Assembly (NCBI GenBank): GCA_031274335.1
Contig: JAISQG010000192.1
Coordinates: 1 to 13,736, forward strand
Direction: 5' to 3'
Length of the DNA: 13,736 nt
Source of the DNA: Gracilibacteraceae bacterium
GTDB lineage: Bacteria > Bacillota > Desulfitobacteriia > Desulfitobacteriales > Syntrophobotulaceae
A program made the position numbers and the translations under genes. Positions within the stretch are counted from its first letter, which is position 1. Every line of letters starts with the position of its first letter. Of the stretch, positions 1-6,505 are shown piece after piece. Below the pieces are notes generated by a model that was given only the letters and a program-made list of their open reading frames with translations, was not told where the DNA came from and did no database searches.

Positions 1-1385
1 CGCGGATGTACGCCATGAATAAGCCCGGCAATATGCAATGGGGCGTGGCCATTGACCAGATGGGGGCCTCAGCCGGAGCCGCCATGCACGCTCGCTCGAT
101 ACTGCGCGCTCTGACGGGCAATCTGGATCTGCCGGGCGGCGACCTTTTGACGGGCCCGGCGCAGGACTATCTGACGGATGAGGAGCTCGAAGCCAACCAT
201 TTGTTGCCCGAGGAACAGAAGGCCAAGCAGATCGGCTCCGATAAATACAAGCTCACGACCTGGCCCGGCTACAGCCTCATAGCGGAGCAGTCGCTCAAAT
301 ACTGGGGCAAGGCGCCGACCGCCGAATGGATGTGCGAGGCACACCCGCCATCCGTTTTTCGCGCCATGCTGACAGGCCAGCCCTATCCGATCAAGGCTTT
401 TCTGGTATCGGCCACCAATCCCGTCAATTCCTATGGCAACAGCAGGGAAGTGCTGGAAGCGATGAACGCCGTCGAATTCATGGTTTGCTGCGAGTACTGG
501 CTGACGCCGACCGCCATGCTTTCCGATTATGTCCTGCCGATAGCCGGTTCGCTGGAAAGGCCGTCCGTGCATACCAATTACGGCTGCTCGGACGCGCTCA
601 TCGCCTCTCAGCGCGCCATCAATCCCCTGTACGAGCGCAAAAGCGATTTCGATTTCTGGCGCCTCCTGGGCCTGCGGATGGGGCAGGCGGAGCATTGGCC
701 GTGGGAGACGCTGGAGGACGCTTATTTGCACCAGATTGAGCCGATGGGCTATGGCACGGATACCTATGACCAGTTTGTCGAATGGTACCGCTTCCACTAT
801 CCGGAGCGCGAGTATCTGCATCATGTGGACCGGGGCGGTTTTGCGACGCCGTCCGGCAAGGTGGAGATAAAATCAAGCATCTTGGAAAAACTGGGGTATC
901 CGGGGCTGCCGTCCTATATTCCGCCCGTGGAAAACGAGACCGATCATCCGGAACTGGCGTTGGAGTTTCCGCTCGTGCTGACGACGGCCGGCGGTTTCAT
1001 GCCCTATAACCATTCCGAACATTTCCAGATCAAAGAGGTGCGTTTTTTGCGGCCCGACCCGTTTACGGATCTCAACCCGGCCACAGCCAAGCAGTACGGG
1101 ATCCGGGACGGAGACTGGATATGGATCGAAACGCGCCGGGGCCGCATCAAACAGCGCGCCAACCTGACGGAAGCGGTCGCGCCGCGTGTGGTCATGACGC
1201 AGCGCGGCTGGTGGTATCCCGAACGCGACATGCGCGCCGCGGAATTAGGCGGCTGTCTTGAGTCCAACGCCAACGTCCTGACGAGCACGGAGGATGAGCA
1301 CTGCGACCCGATCGGAGGCGGCTGGGCCTGCCGGGGCCTTTTGTGCCGCATTTATAAAGTCTATGACAGCAAAGGGGTGAAATGA
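1..1385 (+). CDS. Molybdopterin oxidoreductase catalytic subunit, paralogue A (5'-truncated by window edge)
   Basis: C-terminal part of a DMSO reductase-superfamily (bis-MGD Mo/W) catalytic subunit. The frame is open to the left edge (codon at 3-5), so the ATG at 6 is probably internal. By alignment with the complete paralogue at 4132-6321, about 280 N-terminal residues are missing, including the Fe-S ligands and the metal-ligand residue. Visible blocks are the ALTGNLDLPGGD segment, the TAMLSDYVLPIAG segment typical of these subunits, and a C-terminal molybdopterin-dinucleotide-binding domain running from FPLVLTTAGG through TQRGWWYPER to SNANVLTS. It ends one base before the ferredoxin gene, so it should be the catalytic partner of the Fe-S and NrfD subunits, as in polysulfide/thiosulfate/DMSO reductase complexes. 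Substrate, and presence of a Tat signal, cannot be judged because the N-terminus is outside the window. Family assignment is secure; function is open. Confidence 0.93.
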   Translation, partial: RMYAMNKPGNMQWGVAIDQMGASAGAAMHARSILRALTGNLDLPGGDLLTGPAQDYLTDEELEANHLLPEEQKAKQIGSDKYKLTTWPGYSLIAEQSLKYWGKAPTAEWMCEAHPPSVFRAMLTGQPYPIKAFLVSATNPVNSYGNSREVLEAMNAVEFMVCCEYWLTPTAMLSDYVLPIAGSLERPSVHTNYGCSDALIASQRAINPLYERKSDFDFWRLLGLRMGQAEHWPWETLEDAYLHQIEPMGYGTDTYDQFVEWYRFHYPEREYLHHVDRGGFATPSGKVEIKSSILEKLGYPGLPSYIPPVENETDHPELALEFPLVLTTAGGFMPYNHSEHFQIKEVRFLRPDPFTDLNPATAKQYGIRDGDWIWIETRRGRIKQRANLTEAVAPRVVMTQRGWWYPERDMRAAELGGCLESNANVLTSTEDEHCDPIGGGWACRGLLCRIYKVYDSKGVK

Positions 1386-1386
1386 G

Positions 1387-1920
1387 ATGGCTCACTATGC
1401 TATGGTCATTGATACCCGCAAATGTATAGGATGCCAGTCCTGCACGGTGGCCTGCCGCATTCAAAACGATTTGGCCACGGAACTGATTTACAACCCGGTG
1501 GTTACTGTGGGCCCGAAAGGCATATTCCCTAACGTGTTTATGCGGCATGTGCCCCTTTTGTGCATGCATTGCGCCAATACGCCCTGTGTGGATGCCTGCC
1601 CGACCAAAGCCTCCCAGCAGCGGGAGGACGGCATTGTCTGGGTGGAGCAGGAAAAATGCGTCGGCTGCAAGGCCTGCATCATGTCCTGCCCCTACGGCGC
1701 GCGCGCGAGCCATGACGGCGTGGTTTGGAAATGCACTTTCTGCAAGGATCGCGTGGATGAGGGCGAAAAACCGCATTGCGTGAACACCTGCCACCAAAAG
1801 GCGCGTTTTTTCGGCGATATGGAAGACCCGGAAAGCGAGGTTTTCCAGTTGGTCAACTCCAATAACGCCGACTGTCTGCTGAACGAACTGAACACACAGC
1901 CGAGTGTGTATTATATCTGA
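1387..1920 (+). CDS. DmsB/PsrB-like four-cluster ferredoxin subunit
   Basis: Electron-transfer subunit of 177 aa. It has four cysteine groups: C13/16/19/23, C59/62/67/71, C91/94/97/101 and C116/119/131/135. These sixteen ligands match the four [4Fe-4S] clusters of DmsB/PsrB/PhsB/NrfC-type proteins; C163 is extra. Motifs include CIGCQSC, CMHCANTPCVDAC and CVGCKAC. There is no signal peptide, as is normal for this family, whose members travel with the catalytic subunit. The ATG follows the upstream stop by one base, and GGGGTG at 1374-1379 lies inside the end of the previous gene as ribosome binding site, implying tight co-translation. Its expected role is to wire electrons between the molybdoenzyme active site and the NrfD membrane subunit encoded next. 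Length is slightly short of DmsB but normal for the wider family. Confidence 0.96.
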   Translation: MAHYAMVIDTRKCIGCQSCTVACRIQNDLATELIYNPVVTVGPKGIFPNVFMRHVPLLCMHCANTPCVDACPTKASQQREDGIVWVEQEKCVGCKACIMSCPYGARASHDGVVWKCTFCKDRVDEGEKPHCVNTCHQKARFFGDMEDPESEVFQLVNSNNADCLLNELNTQPSVYYI

Positions 1921-1940
1921 ACAGGAGGGAAAATAACAAT

Positions 1941-2858
1941 ATGGAAAGCAAGCATGGCGATAATTGGGGTTGGATGTTGGCGGTGGATTTCTTCTTTGCC
2001 GGGATGGGCGGCGCGGCTGTGGCGACGGCCGGCATCCTGGATTTTGCCGGGCTGGGGCTGACATCGGCTGCGGCCGGTTTTGCCGGGGCGGTGTGCATCG
2101 GCATCGGAGCGTTGCTCCTTATTCTGGAATTGGGCAAGCCCTTGCGTGCCTGGCGCGTCTTTACCAACCCGAAGGCGGTTCTGACTTTCGGGGCCTGGAA
2201 TATGACGCTGGCGGCGGGGCTGGGCTTTGCCTTCGGGACATTTGCCCTACCGTTCGCGCCCTGGGCGGGGGTGATCGCCTTAAAGAAGATAGTGGCGGGA
2301 TTGGGGGTGATCACCGGCCTGATTGTGGCCGCCTATCCGGGCGTGCTGCTGGCGCGCCATAAGGCGCGGCCGTTCTGGCACGGGCCGGGGATTATCGCGC
2401 TCTTTCTGACCTCGTCCCTCGTGACAGGCCTGTCCCTGCATCTGCTGTGCCATGCCCTCCTGCCGGCTGCCAATCCCGTGCTGATGGGGCCGCTCAGCAT
2501 TGCGGCCGTCATTTTGCTGGCGCTGCAGCTGGTCTTCTGGCTCGGCTACATCCTGGTCAAGCGGAGCGCGGGCACAGAATACGAGGCGGCGGCCGCGGAG
2601 CGTTTGGTCAGCGGGGATTTAGCCGCCGGGTTCCTGGCCTACCTGGCCGGCGGCACGCTTTTGCCGCTCCTGCTGATCGGACAGGCTTCGCCCGTTTTGA
2701 CCGCGCTGGGCGCTCTGCTCACAGTGGGCGGGGGCGCGCTCATGCGCCTGCTGACCATTAAAGCCGGGGAATACCGCACCTGGTTGCCGGGAGAGCAGTC
2801 GTTCCGGGCCAGGCTGGCGCGCGGGGACGAGGCGTTTATGACCGCGTGGGCACAGTGA
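1941..2858 (+). CDS. NrfD/PsrC-like membrane anchor and quinone-interacting subunit
   Basis: Polytopic protein of 305 aa with about eight hydrophobic segments, near residues 12-35, 43-63, 83-103, 117-137, 148-172, 181-206, 226-247 and 251-273. The N-terminal WGWMLAVDFFFAGMGG block and the LELGKPLRAWRVFTNPKAVLTFG block (residues 62-84) are typical of the NrfD/PsrC family. That family anchors the Fe-S and molybdopterin subunits and exchanges electrons with the quinone pool. A strong AGGAGGG (1923-1929) precedes the ATG. The gene sits directly after the ferredoxin, the usual order. The stop codon overlaps the start region of the radical SAM gene. NrfD proteins lack haem in most families, and no obvious conserved haem-ligand arrangement was noted here. 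Family membership is confident; quinone type and direction of electron flow are not determinable. Confidence 0.93.
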   Translation: MESKHGDNWGWMLAVDFFFAGMGGAAVATAGILDFAGLGLTSAAAGFAGAVCIGIGALLLILELGKPLRAWRVFTNPKAVLTFGAWNMTLAAGLGFAFGTFALPFAPWAGVIALKKIVAGLGVITGLIVAAYPGVLLARHKARPFWHGPGIIALFLTSSLVTGLSLHLLCHALLPAANPVLMGPLSIAAVILLALQLVFWLGYILVKRSAGTEYEAAAAERLVSGDLAAGFLAYLAGGTLLPLLLIGQASPVLTALGALLTVGGGALMRLLTIKAGEYRTWLPGEQSFRARLARGDEAFMTAWAQ

Positions 2859-4135
2859 TTGAAACCCTGTCCCAGACGGAGAGCGTTTGCGCTGTTTGCC
2901 TGCGAACCCTGCCAGCGGTGATCGAGGCCAGGGGCCGGGAGGTCTGGATGACGAAATCCTGCCCGGAGCACGGGCCGGCCGAAACGTGTCTGTGGCCGGA
3001 CATCGACCATTATCGGTGGATGAATGATTTGCGCCTGCCTTTTGTCGCCCCGCGCCGCCCCGTCCCGGCCCTAAAAGGCTGCCCGGCGGATTGCGGGCTT
3101 TGCGCCTCGCATCTCCGGCAGCCGACGCTGGTGGAGATCGAGGTGACAGAGCGCTGCAATTTGCGTTGCCCGGTTTGTTTCATGTCGGCCGAGGACTACC
3201 GGGCGCGGCGGGCGCCTGATCCGACCCTGGAGGATCTCCGGGAGCTTTTCGAGGAAATCCTGCGGCGCACATCGCCGCAAACGGCTGTCCAGGTCACGGG
3301 CGGCGAGCCGACTTTTCGCGCCGATCTGCCGGAGATCATCCGCCTGGGCCGGGCCGTCGGCCTGGAATATCTGGAAGTCAACACAAACGGCGTGGAATTG
3401 AGCCGCGACCCGGCTTACGCGCTGGCACTGAAGGCGGCGGGGGCGAGCGGCGTTTATCTGCAGTTTGACGGGCTGACGGATGATGTTTACCGCCGGACGC
3501 GCGGGCTGGACCTTGCGGAGACGAAAAACCGGGCCATTGAGCATTGCCGGCGGGCCGGCCTCCAAGTGGTGCTGGCCATGACCATTATAGACGGCGTCAA
3601 CGAAACCCAAATAGGTGACGTATTGCGCTTTGCCCTGGCCCACCGGGATGTGGTGGCCGGGATTGCCTATCAACCGGCGTTCGGGTCGGGGCGTTTTGAG
3701 GCGACCAAAGGCCGGCGCCTGACGATGGGGCATGTCATTTACCTTCTCGCCGAGCAGAGCGGGGGACTGCTCACGCCTTATGACGTGTGGCCGCTCGGCT
3801 GTTCCCATCCGCTTTGTTCCAGCTCGGTTTATTTGATGGAAATGAACGGAGTTTTGCAGCCGCTAACGCGCCTGATCACGCCGCGGGACTATCTGGAGCG
3901 TTTTGACCCGGACAGCCCGCAGGGATCCGTGCTGGCGGACATCGCTTTCAATTGTTTTCCGGAGGCGGAGGTGGGCATGGCCATCGTCGTCATGAATTAT
4001 ATGGATGCCGACAACCTGGATTTGCGTAAGGCGCGCGAATGCGGCATGACCGTGATGAGCCGGGAAGGGCGGATCGTGCCTTTCTGCCACTACCAGCTGA
4101 CGAACCGAGACGGCAGGAGGCGGAGCGAGCTATGA
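2846..4135 (+). CDS. Radical SAM protein resembling the MJ0619/Tes family
   Basis: Radical SAM enzyme of 429 aa from GTG 2846, or 426 aa from GTG 2855. The second start would give a GTGA overlap with the nrfD stop; the upstream GGGGACGAGG purine run (2823-2832) is better spaced for 2846. The SAM cluster motif is C104-NLR-C108-PV-C111, followed by GGEPTF (152-157). N-terminal accessory cysteines are C15/C18, then K37-SCPEHG (C39), which resembles a rubredoxin-like metal site. A second motif, C79-PAD-C83-GL-C86, lies just before the radical SAM motif. C-terminal cysteines occur at 319, 324, 370, 399 and 414 (VPFCHY). This layout matches what I recall of archaeal MJ0619/tetraether-lipid-synthase-like proteins and bacterial relatives. 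Co-location with molybdoenzymes suggests cofactor or protein maturation, or a membrane-lipid reaction; both are inference. Superfamily is certain, subfamily probable. Confidence 0.9.
   Translation: MGTVIETLSQTESVCAVCLRTLPAVIEARGREVWMTKSCPEHGPAETCLWPDIDHYRWMNDLRLPFVAPRRPVPALKGCPADCGLCASHLRQPTLVEIEVTERCNLRCPVCFMSAEDYRARRAPDPTLEDLRELFEEILRRTSPQTAVQVTGGEPTFRADLPEIIRLGRAVGLEYLEVNTNGVELSRDPAYALALKAAGASGVYLQFDGLTDDVYRRTRGLDLAETKNRAIEHCRRAGLQVVLAMTIIDGVNETQIGDVLRFALAHRDVVAGIAYQPAFGSGRFEATKGRRLTMGHVIYLLAEQSGGLLTPYDVWPLGCSHPLCSSSVYLMEMNGVLQPLTRLITPRDYLERFDPDSPQGSVLADIAFNCFPEAEVGMAIVVMNYMDADNLDLRKARECGMTVMSREGRIVPFCHYQLTNRDGRRRSEL
4115..4120 (+). promoter_or_regulatory. Ribosome binding site fixing the start of molybdopterin oxidoreductase B
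   Basis: AGGAGG lies 11 bases before ATG 4132, inside the end of the radical SAM gene. It supports 4132 over an in-frame ATG at 4039, which has no comparable site and would add 31 residues that are only a shadow of the upstream gene. Confidence 0.75.
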
Positions 4136-6321
4136 CGGTGAAAACGGTCGCGGCCAACTGCCGTTTTTGCGGGTATCAATGCGGGCTGTCCGTAACAGTT
4201 ACGGACGGCCGCGTTACCGGGGTGCGCCCCGACCCGGAGCGTTTTCCTCACGACGCCGCCATCATGCGCCGCTGCAAGCGCTGGCCGAACGCCCCGGCTA
4301 TTCTCGACCACCCCGACCGTGTCAATTACCCGCTGAAAAGGACGGGGGGGCGGGGGAGCGGCGAATGGAGCAGAATCACTTGGGATCAGGCTTTAGATGA
4401 AATCGCGGCGCGGCTGGCTGCGCTGAAGGATAAGCACGGGCCGGAGACGCTGGCGACGAGCATCGGCGGCCCCCACACGACCTATTGGCCTTTGCATCGC
4501 TTTATGACCCTGTTCGGCAGCCCCAATAACATGGGCATCGGCCAGATCTGCTGGAATCCCGGTGTCTGGGTCAACACGCTGACCTATGGCTGGCATATCG
4601 ACATGGAGCTGGATCCCCATATGACGAATTGCGCTATCCTCTGGGGCGTCAATCCGGCTGATTCCGATAATTCCCTGTTCTGGGAGACGGTTAAATTGTA
4701 TCGCGCGGAGGGCAAGCCGCTGATTGTCGTCGATCCTCGGCGCACGGCCACGGCGGAGGCGGCGACCCTCTGGCTGCCGGTGCGGCCCGGCGCGGATCCC
4801 TGGCTGGCGCTCGGCTTGCTCCATGTCGTCGTGCGGGATAAGCTTTACGACGAGTATTTCGTGGCGAACCACTGCCACGGTTTTGACCGGCTGGCTGAAC
4901 ATGTGCGCCTTTACCCGCCAAGCCATGTGGCGGGCCTTACGGGCTTGCCGGCGGCGGATATCGAAAAAGCGGCCCGGCTTTACGCCGCGGAAGCGCCGTC
5001 CACGCTGTATACGGGGCGAGGCTTGGATCAGCTCGGGCCGAACAGTATTCCTGTCCATCACGCGATTGCCGCGCTCCGAGCGATCACGGGCAATTTAGAT
5101 TATCCCGGCGCTTCCCATATCAGCGAAATGCCGGATTTTACGCCGGAAGCGGATCTTGAGCTGAGCGCAGCCCTGCCGCCGTCCATGCGGGACAAGCAGT
5201 TAAACAAGGGGAAGCTCCTTCTGCAGAATTACGCGGCTTTTGAACGCGTGAGGGATCTGACCATGAAGCGGGGCGGGCGCCTGCCCCTCCGTTATCTGAC
5301 GTCGGCCCACCCCAACTTGGTGTGGCAGGCGATGCTCACAGGCGATCCCTATCCGGTGCGGGCTCTGATCGTGATGGCTTCCAACCCGCTTCTGACGCAG
5401 GCGGACAGCCGGCTTATTCACCGCGCCCTGCACAGCCTGGATCTGATCGTGGCGCTGGAGCTTTTTCCCACGTCCACAGCCATGCTGGCCGATTACATCC
5501 TGCCGATAGCCGGTGTTCTGGAAAAACCCGTCCTGGAAACGAAGGCGGGCACGGCCAACATCGCTTACGGCGGCGACGCGGCTGTCCGGCCTTATTACGA
5601 AAGGCGTCCGGATTATGATTTCTGGAAGGGGCTGGGTGAGCGCCTCGGGCAGAGCGGACAGTGGCCCTGGGCCGATTTCCGGGAGGCGACGGCCGCTTCA
5701 CTGAAGCCTGCGGATATCAGCTGGGAAGATTTTTGCGCGCAGGGAATTTACGCACATCCTTCTAATTATTTAAAATATTCGGAAATTGACTCGGACACAG
5801 GCCGGGAGCGGGGATTTGCGACGGTTTCCGGGCGCGTGGAGCTGTACAGCGAGGTTTTTGCGGAGCTGGGGGCCGCGCCCTTGCCCGCGCCGCAAACCCA
5901 GGCCCCCCTGACGGCGGATTTTCCGCTGCTCCTGATGACGGGCGCGCGCTACCATCCCTATTATGCTTCCAGCCATCGCCGGTTGCCGGCGCTCAGAGCC
6001 CTGCACCCCGATCCGTGGGCGGAGATGGACGCGGCTACGGCAGACCGTTTCGGGCTGGCGGAGGGCGACGCCGTCTGGGTAGAGACTGAGCGGGGGAGGG
6101 CGCGTTTTGTCACGAAGATCACGCCGATGAACCCGGACGCCGTCAGCGTGGAGTATGGCTGGTGGTACCCGGAGAAACCGGCGCGGGAGCCGGGATTGGG
6201 CGATATGTGGACGTCCAACGCCAATGTGCTGACCAGCGGAGACTATGCGACCGCAGATAAACTGGTGGGAACCTGGACATATAACGGGATTCCCTGCCGT
6301 CTCCTTCGGGCGGGAATGTAA
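4132..6321 (+). CDS. Molybdopterin oxidoreductase catalytic subunit, paralogue B (complete)
   Basis: Complete DMSO reductase-superfamily catalytic subunit of 729 aa. The N-terminal [4Fe-4S] motif has C10, C13, C17 and C48 (CRFCGYQC then RRCKRW). A SPNNMGIGQIC segment puts C140 at the position where formate dehydrogenase carries Sec/Cys, making it the likely Mo/W ligand. Further blocks are LWGVNPADSDN, VVDPRRTATAEAA, the ITGNLDYPG region near residue 318, TAMLADYILPIAG, and a C-terminal dinucleotide-binding domain ending in SNANVLTSG. Clear similarity to paralogue A runs to the C-terminus. The protein starts almost directly at the cluster motif, with no twin-arginine or other signal peptide, so it should be cytoplasmic. 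The ATGA overlap with the radical SAM gene implies translational coupling. It has no dedicated Fe-S or membrane partner after it. Candidate families include Fdh-like, polysulfide-reductase-like and acetylene-hydratase-like enzymes; the substrate is unknown. Confidence 0.95.
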   Translation: MTVKTVAANCRFCGYQCGLSVTVTDGRVTGVRPDPERFPHDAAIMRRCKRWPNAPAILDHPDRVNYPLKRTGGRGSGEWSRITWDQALDEIAARLAALKDKHGPETLATSIGGPHTTYWPLHRFMTLFGSPNNMGIGQICWNPGVWVNTLTYGWHIDMELDPHMTNCAILWGVNPADSDNSLFWETVKLYRAEGKPLIVVDPRRTATAEAATLWLPVRPGADPWLALGLLHVVVRDKLYDEYFVANHCHGFDRLAEHVRLYPPSHVAGLTGLPAADIEKAARLYAAEAPSTLYTGRGLDQLGPNSIPVHHAIAALRAITGNLDYPGASHISEMPDFTPEADLELSAALPPSMRDKQLNKGKLLLQNYAAFERVRDLTMKRGGRLPLRYLTSAHPNLVWQAMLTGDPYPVRALIVMASNPLLTQADSRLIHRALHSLDLIVALELFPTSTAMLADYILPIAGVLEKPVLETKAGTANIAYGGDAAVRPYYERRPDYDFWKGLGERLGQSGQWPWADFREATAASLKPADISWEDFCAQGIYAHPSNYLKYSEIDSDTGRERGFATVSGRVELYSEVFAELGAAPLPAPQTQAPLTADFPLLLMTGARYHPYYASSHRRLPALRALHPDPWAEMDAATADRFGLAEGDAVWVETERGRARFVTKITPMNPDAVSVEYGWWYPEKPAREPGLGDMWTSNANVLTSGDYATADKLVGTWTYNGIPCRLLRAGM

Positions 6322-6368
6322 GGAATTGTTTGCTTTGCGGGGAGGTCGCCGAGCCTCCAATCCGGGGC

Positions 6369-6392
6369 GTCATTGCGAGCGGAGCGAAGCAA
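6369..6392. repeat. Degenerate copy of a dispersed intergenic repeat core
   Basis: The stretch begins GTCATTGCGAGC and continues GGAGCGAAGCAA, with an internal GAGCG direct duplication and TTGC/GCAA ends. Very similar cores (CATTGCGAG…GAAGCAATC) occur as dispersed intergenic repeats in many unrelated bacterial genomes, from memory. Only one copy is visible here, so repeat status rests on that recollection. Confidence 0.5.
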
Positions 6393-6413
6393 CAGGTTAG
6401 AGCCCTTCACGCG

Positions 6414-6443
6414 AGTTAGCTTTAGCTAACTTTACTTTTTTTT
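6414..6443 (+). terminator. Rho-independent terminator of the redox operon
   Basis: A 7-bp perfect stem, AGTTAGC (6414-6420) with GCTAACT (6425-6431), closes a TTTA tetraloop. It is followed by TTAC and then eight T's (6436-6443). It lies about 90 bases after the stop of molybdopterin oxidoreductase B and before the transporter operon, where a terminator is expected. The stem is short and only moderately GC-rich, and the T8 run starts four bases after it, so efficiency may be partial. Confidence 0.65.
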
Positions 6444-6459
6444 ATCGCTGTGCTAAAAT
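6431..6459 (+). promoter_or_regulatory. Sigma-70-type promoter for the peptide transporter operon
   Basis: A -35-like TTTACT (6431-6436) and a -10 TAAAAT (6454-6459) are separated by 17 bases. An extended -10 TG (6451-6452) sits one base before the hexamer. Transcription would start near 6466, leaving a leader of about 40 bases to ATG 6506. The -35 is weak (4 of 6) and falls within the preceding terminator's T-rich tail. Confidence 0.5.
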
Positions 6460-6490
6460 AAGCCAGCTTGTGTGCAACGGGCAAAAAAAG

Positions 6491-6497
6491 AAGGAGG
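6491..6497 (+). promoter_or_regulatory. Ribosome binding site fixing the start of the binding lipoprotein
   Basis: AAGGAGG lies 8 bases before ATG 6506. It supports MKKVWIL as the N-terminus rather than an upstream in-frame GTG at 6470, which would place charged residues before the signal peptide. Confidence 0.85.
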
Positions 6498-6505
6498 AAA
6501 GAAGT

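Noticed and set aside
69..824. Minus-strand open frame of 251 codons opposite molybdopterin oxidoreductase A
   Set aside because: It is a shadow of a clearly conserved coding region, with low-complexity Arg/Gln/Ala composition and no family motif.
3071..3808. Minus-strand open frame of 245 codons opposite the radical SAM gene
   Set aside because: It is antisense to a confident gene, and its translation is Arg/Pro-rich with no domain signal.
4039..4131. N-terminal extension of molybdopterin oxidoreductase B from ATG 4039
   Set aside because: The extra 31 residues lie wholly within the radical SAM gene and have no family similarity; AGGAGG at 4115-4120 points to ATG 4132.
6341..6358. GGAGGT/GCCTCC hairpin after molybdopterin oxidoreductase B
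   Set aside because: The stem is only six pairs including a wobble and has no following T-tract, so it is not a convincing intrinsic terminator. The hairpin at 6414-6431 is the better candidate.
6470..6505. Earlier GTG start for the binding lipoprotein
   Set aside because: It would overlap the AAGGAGG site and put charged residues ahead of the lipoprotein signal peptide.
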